NCBI RefSeq assembly: GCF_947492555.1
Contig: NZ_CANLNE010000001.1
Span: 1,054,001-1,118,000 of the forward strand
Direction: 5' to 3'
Length of the DNA: 64,000 nucleotides
Source of the DNA: an uncultured Roseobacter sp.
GTDB lineage: Bacteria > Pseudomonadota > Alphaproteobacteria > Rhodobacterales > Rhodobacteraceae
A program made the translations under genes and the position numbers. Below the pieces are notes generated by a model that saw only the letters and a program-made list of their open reading frames with translations, did not search any database and had not been told where the DNA came from. The stretch's first letter is position 1; every line of letters begins with the position of its first letter. This document shows positions 53,651 through 62,884 of this stretch, in pieces.

Positions 53651-55558
53651 ATGGGCCTGTCATCTTACACCCTGACTGCATCTGCCTTTATCGCTGCGGC
53701 GACGGTTGCCCTCGTGGCCGCGAATTCCTCCGTACAGCTGGTCGAAGATGCCTCCGAAGTCGGTGTTCGAAGCGCGCTGGACGAGAACGCTTTGACATGG
53801 GCCGAAGTCGAGGCGGATGGGCTCCGGTTGGTGCTCGCAGGGACAGCTCCGAACGAAGCCCTTCGGTTTCGGGCTCTGAGCATAGCGGGTTCGGTCGTGG
53901 ACGCGGCGCGGGTTATTGACCAGATGGAGGTGGTGGCGGTTGCCTCCATCGCACCCCCTCGGTTTTCTGCGGAAGTCCTGCGCAATACCGCCGGGTTGTC
54001 GATCATTGGCCTGATCCCTGAAACGACAGACCGCGAAGAGATGGTGACCGGGTTCAACGCGATGAGTGACCTGCCAGTGACCGATCTCTTGGAAACAGCG
54101 GATTACCCCGCGCCCAGCGGATGGGAGGACGCGCTGGCCTTTGCCATAACGGCCATCGAAGATTTGCCCCGCGCGAAAGTGTCAGTCACTGCCGGACGGG
54201 TCGAGATCACCGCAATTGCCGACAGCGCCGAGGCAAAATCTGACATGGAAGCGCGCCTGACACGGGCAGCACCACCCGCCTTGCGTCTGTCTCTCAACAT
54301 CACCGCGCCACGCCCGGTGATCACGCCGTTCACCCTGCGTTTTGTCATGGATGACGCGGGCGCGCGTTTCGACGCCTGCTCCGCCGACACGGAAGCCACC
54401 CAGCAACGCATTGTGGCTGCCGCATTTGCCGCAGGGCTCAGCGGGCCGGGACAATGCACTATCGGGATGGGCGTGCCCTCTCCTAGGTGGGCAGAGGCCG
54501 CCGAAACCGCGATTGCAGCTCTGGCAGAATTGGGCGCGGGCAGCGTTACCTTTTCAAACGCCGATATAACCCTCGTGGCGGCCGAAGGCACGGACCAGCG
54601 GCTCTTTGACCGGATCACGGGCGAGTTGGAGAACGCCCTACCCGAGGTTTTTGCGCTTTATCCGGTGCTGCCGGAAACACCAGATCCGTCTTCCGGCCCG
54701 ACCGAATTCGTTGCCACTCTGAGCCCGGAGGGTCAGGTTCAGCTGCGCGGGCGGCTGTCCGACGAGAATATGCGCCAGGTTGCCGACAGCTTCGCACGGG
54801 CGAAGTTCGGGTCTGAAAACGTCTATACCGCCGCCCGTGTGGTGTCGGATCTCCCCCCCGACTGGTCCGCGCGTGTCCTGACCGGCATTCAGGCCCTAGC
54901 CTACCTCAATAATGGCGCTGTGACCGTGACGCCGGATACCATCAGGCTGACCGGCAACTCCGGCAATCAGAATGTCCGTGCAACCGTCTCCCGTTTCATG
55001 GCCAGCAAACTGGGGCAGGAAGCCACGTTCGACATCAACGTCCTCTACGTCGAAGCGCTGGATCCCATCGCCGCTCTACCAACCCCGGAGGAATGCGAGG
55101 CGGACATTGCGGAAATCGTGTCGGCAGCAAAAATCAATTTTGAGCCGGGCAGCGCAACGATCGACCCCAGCGCGCTCGAAACCATGGACAATATCGCGGC
55201 GGTCTTGAAGGAGTGCGGCGATATCCGTCTTGAGGTGCAGGGGCACACGGACAGTCAGGGCCGTGAGGAAATGAACCTGTCGCTTAGCCAAGCGCGGGCA
55301 GAATCAGTACTCAACGAGTTACGCGCCCGCCGTGTTCTGACAGGCTCCTTCGTGGCCAAAGGCTATGGCGAAGCGCAACCCATCGCCGAAAACGACAGCG
55401 ATGCGGGCCGTGAAGCCAACCGGCGTATCGAATTTCATCTCATTCGACCCACACCATCTCAACCAGAACGAGAAACAACACTGGAAAGCATCGCAGAATC
55501 CGGTGATACAGAGCCATCAGCAGATGGTCCGGAGGTTGAAGGAGGCGGGGATGAGTAG
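53651..55558 (+). CDS. OmpA-family protein with BON-like repeats
   Basis: The 635-residue protein has an N-terminal signal-anchor (TASAFIAAATVALVAA), several BON-like modules (LRLVLAGTAPNEALRFRALSIAGSVV; VEITAIADSAEAKSDMEARL; VQLRGRLSDENMRQVADSFA) and a C-terminal OmpA peptidoglycan-binding domain (INFEPGSATIDPSALETM; LEVQGHTDSQGREEMNLSLSQARAESV; NRRIEF). It is an envelope protein that likely links the peptidoglycan and the membrane. It overlaps the next gene by 8 bp. Confidence 0.9.
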   Translation: MGLSSYTLTASAFIAAATVALVAANSSVQLVEDASEVGVRSALDENALTWAEVEADGLRLVLAGTAPNEALRFRALSIAGSVVDAARVIDQMEVVAVASIAPPRFSAEVLRNTAGLSIIGLIPETTDREEMVTGFNAMSDLPVTDLLETADYPAPSGWEDALAFAITAIEDLPRAKVSVTAGRVEITAIADSAEAKSDMEARLTRAAPPALRLSLNITAPRPVITPFTLRFVMDDAGARFDACSADTEATQQRIVAAAFAAGLSGPGQCTIGMGVPSPRWAEAAETAIAALAELGAGSVTFSNADITLVAAEGTDQRLFDRITGELENALPEVFALYPVLPETPDPSSGPTEFVATLSPEGQVQLRGRLSDENMRQVADSFARAKFGSENVYTAARVVSDLPPDWSARVLTGIQALAYLNNGAVTVTPDTIRLTGNSGNQNVRATVSRFMASKLGQEATFDINVLYVEALDPIAALPTPEECEADIAEIVSAAKINFEPGSATIDPSALETMDNIAAVLKECGDIRLEVQGHTDSQGREEMNLSLSQARAESVLNELRARRVLTGSFVAKGYGEAQPIAENDSDAGREANRRIEFHLIRPTPSQPERETTLESIAESGDTEPSADGPEVEGGGDE

Positions 55559-55877
55559 GACGGAATTTGTCGTGGCAACGGCCATCATTCTCTTTGTGGC
55601 CTTTTGTCTGGGCTGGTTTGCCAATTGGATCGTACATCGGTTTACCCGCGTCGCTGCGGATGACGTGGCGCAGCTTGACCGTATGAGCCAAGAGCTTCAC
55701 GAAGCGGAAGAAACCCGCGATCAGGCAATCACATACCTGCAGCAGCGCGAGGCGGAACTGACCAACCAACTGGCGCAGACCGAAGCGGAACTGCGTGCCG
55801 CCATGGACGGGCTTCGCGATGCCCGGCACGAAGCGGAAGAGCTTCGTGCACGGGTCAATCACCAGCCCATCGGGTAA
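55551..55877 (+). CDS. Small membrane protein with a coiled coil
   Basis: The 108-residue protein starts at ATG 55551 after GGAGGCGGGG, inside the end of the OmpA gene. One TM helix (VVATAIILFVAFCLGWFANWIV) is followed by a long heptad-repeat region (LDRMSQELHEAEETRDQAITYLQQREAEL). Codon bias supports it; I do not know a named function. Overlap with the OmpA gene suggests joint envelope work. Confidence 0.75.
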   Translation: MSRTEFVVATAIILFVAFCLGWFANWIVHRFTRVAADDVAQLDRMSQELHEAEETRDQAITYLQQREAELTNQLAQTEAELRAAMDGLRDARHEAEELRARVNHQPIG

Positions 55878-55879
55878 AC

Positions 55880-56326
55880 TCAGGCCACCGTCAGATGGGC
55901 GCATTTGGCCAAATGGCCAACCCTCTGGGAGGTGCTGCCCAGAACCATACCAGTGAGATTGCCCAAACCTCGACGCCCGGTCACGATCAGATCGCAGCCA
56001 ACCTCGTCAGCATGATCAATCAGCGACTGTGCGGGCTCCCCATCGCCAACATGGGCCACTGGGTCTTTGCAGCCCGCGCTTTCGGCAATACCCCGCGCCT
56101 TGGTCAGTACTTTTTGCGCCGCTTCGGCCACCTCTTCAGCGGAAGGCATCGTCGTGGCAACATGATAGCCCGCGACAGCCCCCATCGCGAAAGCGACCGT
56201 TTCCGGCTTCGGGGTGTGTGAAATATGGAGCTCTGATCCGTACTTCCCAGCCAGGTCGCAGGCTAGCCGCAGCGCATTTTCCGACGGTTCAGATCCGTCG
56301 AAACCTACTGTGATTTTGTTGAACAT
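55880..56326 (-). CDS. Universal stress protein (UspA)
   Basis: The 148-residue protein has the Usp fold with the ATP-binding motif TGRRGLGNLTGMVLGSTS, matching G-x2-G-x9-G(S/T). It opens FNKITVGFDGSEPSENALRLA. Two SD-like AGGAG stretches precede the ATG. An FNR-type site 62-75 bp upstream suggests control by oxygen. It converges with the membrane protein gene with 2 bp between. Confidence 0.9.
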   Translation of the reverse strand: MFNKITVGFDGSEPSENALRLACDLAGKYGSELHISHTPKPETVAFAMGAVAGYHVATTMPSAEEVAEAAQKVLTKARGIAESAGCKDPVAHVGDGEPAQSLIDHADEVGCDLIVTGRRGLGNLTGMVLGSTSQRVGHLAKCAHLTVA

Positions 56327-56387
56327 CGCTCCTGTCTCCTCTTTGTCAGGTTCGACAGGAGACTAAGGCCTGTGATCACGCCCCGCT

Positions 56388-56401
56388 TTGATGCACGTCA
56401 A
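56388..56401. promoter_or_regulatory. FNR/FnrL-type box upstream of usp
   Basis: TTGAT-GCAC-GTCAA, one mismatch from TTGAT-N4-ATCAA. It lies between moaE and usp and would suit the usp promoter on the minus strand. Confidence 0.6.
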
Positions 56402-56406
56402 TTGGC

Positions 56407-56850
56407 TCACCAACGGCTGAGCGCGTCTTCGTCTTCCTCTTTTGCAGCCACCCAATCGGTGCCAGCCGCCGTCACCTCGCGTTTCCAGAAGGGCGCGCGG
56501 GACTTCAGGTAATCCATCAGGAATTCCGCCGCTTCAAAGGCATCCTTGCGGTGCCGGGCAGCGGTGGCAACCATCATGATCATCTCTCCTGGCTTCAGCG
56601 CGCCATAGCGGTGAATGACCAGCACATCGCCCAAGGACCAGCGGGTTTGCGCCTCCTGCGCGATTTCAGTCAGCGCGGATTCGGTCATGCCGGGATAGTG
56701 TTCGATTTCCATAACCTGCAAGGGTGCCTTTTCGCTGTCACGCACCACACCGGTAAAGGTCACCACCGCGCCGATATCCATGTGACCTGCAGTGAACTCC
56801 TTGGTCTCCGCACCCAGATCGAAGGGCGCCTCCTGCACCAAAATCCGCAT
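56407..56850 (-). CDS. moaE: Molybdopterin synthase catalytic subunit
   Basis: The 147-residue enzyme converts precursor Z to molybdopterin with MoaD as sulfur donor. Motifs: AVVTFTGVVRD, IEHYPGMTESALTEIA, VIHRYGALKPGE and APFWKREVT with active-site Lys/Arg. It follows moaD by 5 bp and supplies cofactor for enzymes such as XdhB in this window. Confidence 0.93.
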   Translation of the reverse strand: MRILVQEAPFDLGAETKEFTAGHMDIGAVVTFTGVVRDSEKAPLQVMEIEHYPGMTESALTEIAQEAQTRWSLGDVLVIHRYGALKPGEMIMMVATAARHRKDAFEAAEFLMDYLKSRAPFWKREVTAAGTDWVAAKEEDEDALSRW

Positions 56851-56855
56851 CGGGC

Positions 56856-57101
56856 TCAGCCCCCGGTCATCGGCGGAAAGAAGGCCACCTCGCGTGCGCC
56901 CTTGAGCGGCGCATCGAAATCGCTCAACTGCTGATCGATGGCCACACGCAGCGCAGACCGATCCGCGAATGCCGCTGCGTAGCGATCCTCGCGTGCGACT
57001 AGCTCATCGACCAGATCCGATACAGTCTCGGCCGCGCTTTCAACCTCCTCGCGCGGCAGACCGATCCGCTCACGCACCCAGGCGAAATACAACACATTCA
57101 T
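56856..57101 (-). CDS. moaD: Molybdopterin synthase sulfur-carrier subunit
   Basis: The 81-residue ubiquitin-fold protein ends in FFPPMTGG, the Gly-Gly tail that is adenylated and thiocarboxylated. It follows pgsA by 6 bp and precedes moaE. Confidence 0.93.
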   Translation of the reverse strand: MNVLYFAWVRERIGLPREEVESAAETVSDLVDELVAREDRYAAAFADRSALRVAIDQQLSDFDAPLKGAREVAFFPPMTGG

Positions 57102-57107
57102 GAGCTC

Positions 57108-57773
57108 TCATCCTTTCAGATAGGGGGCCGATTTTCGGAAGTAATCGAACCCGGAGATCAGCGTCAGCGCCGCAGCAATCCATAGCATCCAAAGCCCAAT
57201 CCGTCCTGACCACACCATCGCATGATAAAACGCGCGCAGACCATTTACATCCTCGACCTCGCCCCGCATCACCTGCTCGATCAGCGGTGTACCCATTCCA
57301 TAGCTGTTCATCACCAGATGATGCTCGAAAATCCCACGGGAGAACAGCACCGCAATCGCCACCATCTGTGCGGTGGTCTTCCATTTCGCCAAAGGCGTCA
57401 CCTTCAGCGTACCCGCCGTATCGCCCAGAAACTCCCGCAGCCCCGAGACAAAAACCTCCCGAAACAGGATAACCGTCGCAGGTAACACCAACCAAGGCGT
57501 CCAATAGACGTCCGAAAAGCCGACAATCACCATCAGCGCGATCACTACCATCGCCTTGTCGGCAATCGGGTCGAGCATCGCCCCCAGTTTGGTTTCCTGC
57601 TTCCAGGCCCTTGCAAGATAGCCGTCAAGCCAGTCGGTGATGGCGGCAGACACAAACAGCACCAATGCAAACCAGTCGGCGTAGGGCCGCGTGAAGTACA
57701 GGAACATGACCGCTACCATGGGCGCGGCCACCAGCCTGACAATCGTCAGAATATTCGGCAAGGTCAGAGTCAT
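57108..57773 (-). CDS. pgsA: CDP-diacylglycerol-glycerol-3-phosphate 3-phosphatidyltransferase
   Basis: The 221-residue membrane enzyme makes phosphatidylglycerophosphate. The CDP-alcohol phosphotransferase motif is intact in DWLDGYLARAWKQETKLGAMLDPIADK (DG-x2-AR-x8-G-x3-D-x3-D). About five TM segments. Gene order uvrC-pgsA-moaD-moaE is common in alphaproteobacteria. The 162-bp gap to uvrC holds a 34-bp repeat. Confidence 0.93.
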   Translation of the reverse strand: MTLTLPNILTIVRLVAAPMVAVMFLYFTRPYADWFALVLFVSAAITDWLDGYLARAWKQETKLGAMLDPIADKAMVVIALMVIVGFSDVYWTPWLVLPATVILFREVFVSGLREFLGDTAGTLKVTPLAKWKTTAQMVAIAVLFSRGIFEHHLVMNSYGMGTPLIEQVMRGEVEDVNGLRAFYHAMVWSGRIGLWMLWIAAALTLISGFDYFRKSAPYLKG

Positions 57774-57871
57774 GGTCTCACCCTACAACGGGGTAAAAAC
57801 GGGCGAAAGCGGCAACCGAGGCCCAGCTGCCGCCGTGAAGGCCACACCGCAGTAAAAAACGCCGTAAGCCT

Positions 57872-57905
57872 GTTTCTTCTGGCCAAAAATATCCCCGCCG
57901 GAGGC
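57872..57905 (+). repeat. 34-bp dispersed repeat, intergenic copy 2
   Basis: GTTTCTTCTGGCCAAAAATA followed by TCCCCGCCGGAGGC, between uvrC and pgsA. On the reverse strand it matches the xdhB copy at 31 of 34 positions and the 44589 copy at 29 of 34. Confidence 0.75.
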
Positions 57906-57935
57906 ATTGGTTTTTCTTGGAAAAGCCAAATCCGA

Positions 57936-59819
57936 TTACCCGCGTTCGTGGAAGAAATCATAGATTTTCTCGGCAAGCGCCCCGGACACCCCGTCGACCG
58001 CCTTGAGATCGCTCAGGTTCGCCCGCGCCACCGCCTTGGCTGAGCCGAAATGCGCCAGCAATGCCCGTTTTCGCGCCGCGCCCACGCCGGGCACATCGTC
58101 GAGAGGCGTCGCCCCCACCGATTTCGCCCGTTTTGCACGATGGGTTCCGATGGCGAAGCGGTGCGCCTCGTCCCGCATGCGCTGGATGAAATAAAGCACG
58201 GGGTCGTTGTGGCGCAGCGCAAAAGGCTGCCTGCCGGTGCGATAGAACTCTTCCTTGCCCGCATCCCGGTCGATCCCCTTTGCGACCCCGACCATCGGAA
58301 TGTCACCGACCCCATGGACCTCCATGATCTCGCGCACCGCACTCACCTGCCCGGCGCCCCCATCGATCAACAAAAGATCCGGCCAATGCCCCTCCTTTCG
58401 CTCAGGATCCTCCTTGATCAACCGCTTAAAGCGGCGCGTCAGCACCTCTTTCATCATTCCGAAATCATCCCCGGGCGTCAGCTCCTCGCCGCGGATGTTG
58501 AACTTGCGGTACTGATTTTTCATGAACCCCTCGGGCCCCGCCACGATCATCGCGCCCACCGCAAAGGCCCCCTGAATGTGGCTGTTGTCATAAACCTCGA
58601 TGCGCGCAGGCGGTGCTTCCAGCCCAAAGGCCTCCGCCACACCCTTCATCAGTCGCGCTTGCGTTGCCGTCTCCGCCATCTTGCGGGCCAGGCTCTCGCG
58701 CGCATTCCTGAGCGCGGAATCGATCAACTCCGCCTTCTCTCCCCGCTGCGGCACCAGCAGCTCCACCTTGCGCCCCAGCTTCCCGGTCAGCGCCTCGGCC
58801 ATCAGGTCCGGGTTCTCGATCTCATTGCTCAGGATCAGCTGTCGCGGCGGCTCTCGCGTGTCGTAAAACTGCCCGATGAAGGCCTCCAGCACCTCTGCCG
58901 CATCCACATCCGGCCCCACACGCGGGTAGTAATCCTTGTTCCCCCAGTTCTGGTTCGCGCGAATGAAAAACACCTGCACGCAGGCCTGCCCACCATCCAT
59001 GTGCAGGGCGATGATATCCGCCTCCGCCACGCTCTGCGGATTGATGCCCTGCGCTGTCTGCACCTGCGTCAGCGCCTTGATCCGGTCGCGCAGCGCGGCT
59101 GCCCGCTCGAACGCCATCGCCTCCGACGCCGCGCTCATCTCGGTCGCCAGCCGTGCCTGAATATCCGTTGTCTTGCCGGTCAGGAACTTCTCTGCATCGC
59201 GCACCGTCTGGCCATAGTCCTCGGCGCTGATCTTGCCCACGCAAGGTGCGCTGCACCGCTTGATCTGAAATTGCAGACAGGGCCGCGTCCGGCTCTCGAA
59301 CATGGCATTGGAACAGTCGCGCAACAGGAACACCCGCTGCAACTGGTTCAGTGTTCGGTTCACCGCGCCCGCGCTGGCAAAAGGCCCGTAATACGACCCC
59401 TTTTCCTTTTTCGCGCCCCGGTGCTTCTTGATCTGCGGAAAATCGTGATCCGCCGTCACCAGGATATTCGGAAAGCTCTTGTCGTCACGCAACAGCACAT
59501 TGAACTTAGGCTTGAGCTGCTTGATGAGGTTCTGCTCCAGCAGCAGCGCCTCGGTTTCAGTGCGCGTTGTCAGGAACATCATCGACGCGGTCATTGAGAT
59601 CATCCGCGCGATCCGCGCAGAGTGTCCCGAAGGGCGTGCATAATTGCTCACCCGCGCGCGCAAATTACGCGCCTTGCCAACGTAAAGCACACGGCTTTCA
59701 GCATCGAGCATCCGGTACACCCCCGGCGAGGTGTCCAGTGTCTTCAGATAACTCTGGATTACCTCGTAACCGGTCGCCACATCCTTAGGCTGCGTCTCAT
59801 GCTGGTCTGACATATCCAT
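57936..59819 (-). CDS. uvrC: Excinuclease ABC subunit C
   Basis: The 627-residue UvrC has an N-terminal GIY-YIG domain ([30 protein letters not shown]), the Cys-rich region [15 protein letters not shown], a UvrB-binding helix, the C-terminal RNase-H-like nuclease with [14 protein letters not shown] and [12 protein letters not shown], and a final HhH pair ([21 protein letters not shown]). It makes both incisions in nucleotide-excision repair. ATG 59819 is used (59813 also possible); the track start at 59882 is upstream of any SD. Confidence 0.95.
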   Translation of the reverse strand: MDMSDQHETQPKDVATGYEVIQSYLKTLDTSPGVYRMLDAESRVLYVGKARNLRARVSNYARPSGHSARIARMISMTASMMFLTTRTETEALLLEQNLIKQLKPKFNVLLRDDKSFPNILVTADHDFPQIKKHRGAKKEKGSYYGPFASAGAVNRTLNQLQRVFLLRDCSNAMFESRTRPCLQFQIKRCSAPCVGKISAEDYGQTVRDAEKFLTGKTTDIQARLATEMSAASEAMAFERAAALRDRIKALTQVQTAQGINPQSVAEADIIALHMDGGQACVQVFFIRANQNWGNKDYYPRVGPDVDAAEVLEAFIGQFYDTREPPRQLILSNEIENPDLMAEALTGKLGRKVELLVPQRGEKAELIDSALRNARESLARKMAETATQARLMKGVAEAFGLEAPPARIEVYDNSHIQGAFAVGAMIVAGPEGFMKNQYRKFNIRGEELTPGDDFGMMKEVLTRRFKRLIKEDPERKEGHWPDLLLIDGGAGQVSAVREIMEVHGVGDIPMVGVAKGIDRDAGKEEFYRTGRQPFALRHNDPVLYFIQRMRDEAHRFAIGTHRAKRAKSVGATPLDDVPGVGAARKRALLAHFGSAKAVARANLSDLKAVDGVSGALAEKIYDFFHERG

Positions 59820-60102
59820 AGGCCTGATTCTTAGCCTTGGCTGCACTGTAGGTGAAGGGACTGCAAGGGATAAGCTGTCCACGGATCATGTGGATAACTC
59901 TGCCGATAACTTCCAGGCATTCGGATTTTTCCTTTGCAATTGGGGCATTTCAGCGATTTGCCTAAAAAATAGGCAATTACTCAAGCCCTTGTTTTCAAAT
60001 AATATTTTCTTATGCACAGTGCAAGTTTTTGAAAACAAAGGCATTTTGGTAACGAATTTGTAACACTCATTAAGCCCGTGCAAAACTTTCATTCGGCAGC
60101 GC
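59820..60102. promoter_or_regulatory. AT-rich region upstream of uvrC with nested inverted repeats and a DnaA box
   Basis: About 283 bp. It holds TGTGGATAA (59889-59897, a perfect DnaA-box match), hairpin TTGCCTA-AAAAA-TAGGCAA (59958-59976), and a long-range inverted repeat TTGTTTTCAAA (59989-59999) / TTTGAAAACAA (60028-60038) that encloses TGCAC-A-GTGCA (60013-60023). The uvrC promoter must be here. No coding frame is convincing. Confidence 0.55.
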
Positions 60103-60882
60103 TTATTCCACGCCCAGCACATCCGGTGTTTGCCACGCCAGATGCTGTCCACCATCTACGCAGAGCAACTGACCGGTGACGGCAGGAGCATCCAGAAAAT
60201 AGCCGAGCGCCGCAGTCATATCCTGTGTGTTCGAGCCCCTTTCCAGCGTGGTCGCTGCACGCTGTTTGGCAAAGTGTTCTGCCGATTGGCGCCCCCCCCG
60301 CAGCGTCGGGCCCGGCCCGATGGCGTTGACCCGGATCGCCGGAGCGAGGGCCTGGGCCGCGGTTTGTGTCAGCGCCCAGAGACCCATTTTGGCGAGCGTG
60401 TAGGTCATGAACTCCGGGGTCAGCTTGCGAACCCGCTGATCGATCATGTTCACGATAAGGCCTGCCGCCCGTGGCTCCCCTGCGTCATCGATCATCGGTG
60501 CGAGCCCCTGCGCCGCCACGCGCTGCATCAACAGAAAGGGCGCGCGCAAATTGCTCTGCATATGGCGATCCCAGTTCTCCCGCGTTGCGGTTGCCAGCGT
60601 ATCATATTCAAAGATCGAGGCGTTATTTACCAGACAGGTCACAGGTTCATCGAACGCCTTCACAGCCGCGTCAAAGAGCGCCCCGGTCTCCGCATCCTTC
60701 AACAGATCGGCCTGCAGTGCCACGGCCCGGCCCCCTGCAGCCTCGATACCGGATACCGTCTCCTGCGCGCCCTGATGGGAAGAGGCGTAGTGCACCGCCA
60801 CATCAAACCCCCGCCCTGACAGATAAAGCGCGATTGCGCGTCCGATCCGGTGCCCCGCACCGGTTACCAATGCTGTCGCCAT
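60103..60882 (-). CDS. FolM/pteridine-reductase-like SDR oxidoreductase
   Basis: The 259-residue SDR has ALVTGAGHRIGRAIA (note the RIG variant of TGxxxGIG, typical of pteridine reductases and FolM), CLVNNASIFEYD, then YTLAKMGL in place of YxxxK (Tyr and Lys retained) and NAIGPGPTL. It probably reduces dihydrofolate/dihydropterin-type substrates with NADPH. AGGAGG precedes ATG 60882; the GTG at 60888 is too close to it. Confidence 0.82.
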   Translation of the reverse strand: MATALVTGAGHRIGRAIALYLSGRGFDVAVHYASSHQGAQETVSGIEAAGGRAVALQADLLKDAETGALFDAAVKAFDEPVTCLVNNASIFEYDTLATATRENWDRHMQSNLRAPFLLMQRVAAQGLAPMIDDAGEPRAAGLIVNMIDQRVRKLTPEFMTYTLAKMGLWALTQTAAQALAPAIRVNAIGPGPTLRGGRQSAEHFAKQRAATTLERGSNTQDMTAALGYFLDAPAVTGQLLCVDGGQHLAWQTPDVLGVE

Positions 60883-60894
60883 GCCCACTCCCTC

Positions 60895-61845
60895 CTAGCT
60901 GAGCACGATCACCAGATAGGTCACGTAGAGACCACTCAGGATCACGCCCCAGAACCGCGTGATGTTCCAGCTTAGATAGACGAAAGGAAGCAAAAGGACA
61001 GAGGCCCCCAGCATGACCCAGAGATCGAAGGCCAGGAACCCGGGATCAACAGGGATTGGCCCCACGAAACTGGCGATCCCGATGATGGCCAGCAGGTTGA
61101 ACATGTTGGACCCGATAACATTGCCCAGGGCGACATCTGCCTGCCGACGCAACGCCGCCATCACCGTCGTGGCCAGTTCCGGCAGCGAGGTACCGATCGC
61201 GACCAGCGTCAAACCGATCACAGTATCTGAAACGCCGTATTGCTTGGCAATGATGGTCGCATTGTCCACGAGCAGATCGGCCCCCAGAGGCAGGCCGATC
61301 AATCCCAGCACCAGAAAGACGACGATGCGCCACCAAGGCATATCCGGATCAGCGCCCTCAGGCTCATCGTCGGGCGCGCCCTTGCAAGCCTGACGATGCA
61401 GGTGCGCGTCCCGAAATGCATCCCCCAGCATCAAGGCAAGCCCCAAGAGCAACACCGTGCCCGCGATCCAGTCGAACACCCCGCGAAACGCCAGTGCAAT
61501 AAACAGCAGGCTCGCCGCAATCATGATGTTGTAGGTCTTGCGGGTATTGCACTCAGCCGTGTGCATTGTCGCGAGCAAGGCAGGCACGCCGAGCACCAGC
61601 AGGATGTTGGCGGTGTTCGAGCCCACAACGTTCCCCAGTGCCAGCCCTGGTGCGTTGTCCCGGATGGCCTGCACGGAGATCAGCAGTTCAGGCGCGGATG
61701 TTCCAAAAGCGACGATTGTCAGGCTGACAATCAGTGCAGGCACACCGAGGCGCAGCGATACATTGACCGCACCCTTGACCAGCGCGTCCCCGGCCAGCAG
61801 CAACAGCACAAGGCCGAAGCCGCACAGGAGCCAGGGCATGATCAT
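60895..61845 (-). CDS. Calcium/sodium antiporter family protein (YrbG-like)
   Basis: The 316-residue, ten-TM protein has both alpha repeats of the CaCA family: TIVAFGTSAPELLISVQA...GNVVGSNTANILLVLG and LVAIGTSLPELATTVMAALR...GNVIGSNMFNLLAIIG. The ATG at 61845 overlaps the stop of the small zinc-ribbon gene as ATGA, which settles the start against 61911 in the track. Confidence 0.92.
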   Translation of the reverse strand: MIMPWLLCGFGLVLLLLAGDALVKGAVNVSLRLGVPALIVSLTIVAFGTSAPELLISVQAIRDNAPGLALGNVVGSNTANILLVLGVPALLATMHTAECNTRKTYNIMIAASLLFIALAFRGVFDWIAGTVLLLGLALMLGDAFRDAHLHRQACKGAPDDEPEGADPDMPWWRIVVFLVLGLIGLPLGADLLVDNATIIAKQYGVSDTVIGLTLVAIGTSLPELATTVMAALRRQADVALGNVIGSNMFNLLAIIGIASFVGPIPVDPGFLAFDLWVMLGASVLLLPFVYLSWNITRFWGVILSGLYVTYLVIVLS

Positions 61846-62012
61846 GCATTTCCACCTTTGCCGCAGGAACAGGGACCACGTCCAATCTGATACCGCCCGC
61901 AGCGGCGGCATTTGGCATTTTCAAGGCGTTTACCCCCCAGCCAGTGCATCTTGCCGAACATCGCAAGGACGCCCATGACGACCAGGAAAAGGGTGACGAT
62001 CTTGAAAATCAT
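61842..62012 (-). CDS. 56-aa membrane protein with a zinc-ribbon-like Cys pattern
   Basis: Too short for the ORF track. ATG at 62012; the product begins MIFKIVTLFLVVMGVLAMFGKM (one TM helix) and continues NAKCRRCGRYQIGRGPCSCGKG, two CxxC/CxC pairs that could bind one zinc. The TGA overlaps the antiporter start and its ATG lies 5 bp after the S49 peptidase stop, so it belongs to that operon. Codon bias is good. I have seen similar short proteins next to such genes in Roseobacter genomes, with no function assigned. Confidence 0.8.
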   Translation of the reverse strand: MIFKIVTLFLVVMGVLAMFGKMHWLGGKRLENAKCRRCGRYQIGRGPCSCGKGGNA

Positions 62013-62017
62013 AAAAT

Positions 62018-62815
62018 CTATAGCCCGAACTGCGCAAAGGCGCTGCGCTCTTCGATGCCGTGCAGCGCATCGCCCATGATCTGCGCGCCAAAGCGGGCGA
62101 GGAAAGGTTTGCGCACGCCGTAGCGGCGGAACTTCACCTTCTCGCCAAAACGCTCCTGCATCATCGGCTTGAGGTGCCCGATCCCGTCGATCAGCCCCAG
62201 ATCAACCGCTTTGCGTGCTAGCCAGATCTCACCAGTGAAAAGGTCGCGATCTTCCGGAAGCTTGCCCTTGCGCCGCGCGGTCACGTGATCCTTGAAGTTG
62301 ACGTGGATGTCTTCCAGCAGCTCTTTCAGCCGCGCGACATCTTCGGGGTTCTCCGGGCGGAACGGGTCGAGCATGGATTTCGACTTGCCGGCTGTATAAA
62401 CGCGCCGCTCGATGCCCTGCTTGACCAGAAATTCATGCGCCCCAAAAGAAGCCGAGATCACCCCGATGGAGCCAACAACAGAACTGTCATCGGCATAAAT
62501 CTCATCCGCTGCCGTGGCCAGCCAATAGCCACCGGATGCCGCGACATCCTCGACAAAGGCGATCACCGGCACGTCCTTCTCCTCGGCCAGCCGTCGGATG
62601 CGGCTGCCGATGAGCGAGGATTGCACAGCACTTCCGCCGGGCGAGTTCACTTCCAGCACCACCGCATCCGGTTTGCCGCGTGAAAATGCCTTTTCGATGA
62701 CGGGGCCGAGGCTTGCGTCATTGAGGGCGCCGCGCCCGGAGGCGCTGATCATGCCCGACAGACGAATGATCGCGACCGTGGGGTCCGATTTTACAAAGGG
62801 TATCCAGCGTTTCAT
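62018..62815 (-). CDS. S49-family (SppA/SohB-like) signal-peptide peptidase
   Basis: The 265-residue protein has one domain of the S49 fold: VVLEVNSPGGSAVQSSLI, AFVEDVAASGGYWLATAADEIYAD with the catalytic Ser, GSIGVISASFGAHEFL, and GKSKSMLDPFRP with the general-base Lys. No N-terminal TM helix is obvious, so it may be cytoplasmic or peripheral. ATG 62815 follows GGGGTCAC. First of an S49-zinc ribbon-antiporter run. Confidence 0.9.
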   Translation of the reverse strand: MKRWIPFVKSDPTVAIIRLSGMISASGRGALNDASLGPVIEKAFSRGKPDAVVLEVNSPGGSAVQSSLIGSRIRRLAEEKDVPVIAFVEDVAASGGYWLATAADEIYADDSSVVGSIGVISASFGAHEFLVKQGIERRVYTAGKSKSMLDPFRPENPEDVARLKELLEDIHVNFKDHVTARRKGKLPEDRDLFTGEIWLARKAVDLGLIDGIGHLKPMMQERFGEKVKFRRYGVRKPFLARFGAQIMGDALHGIEERSAFAQFGL

Positions 62816-62884
62816 GTGACCCCATGTAGAATGGCGACCCCCGGCAAACAAGGAGGCGCGTAAGGAGAGTTTTATCCTGCGTCT

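Noticed and set aside
51883-53652. 589-aa minus-strand ORF covering rsmE plus antisense ubiA
   Set aside because: Only the last 243 residues match RsmE; the rest is the complement of ubiA.
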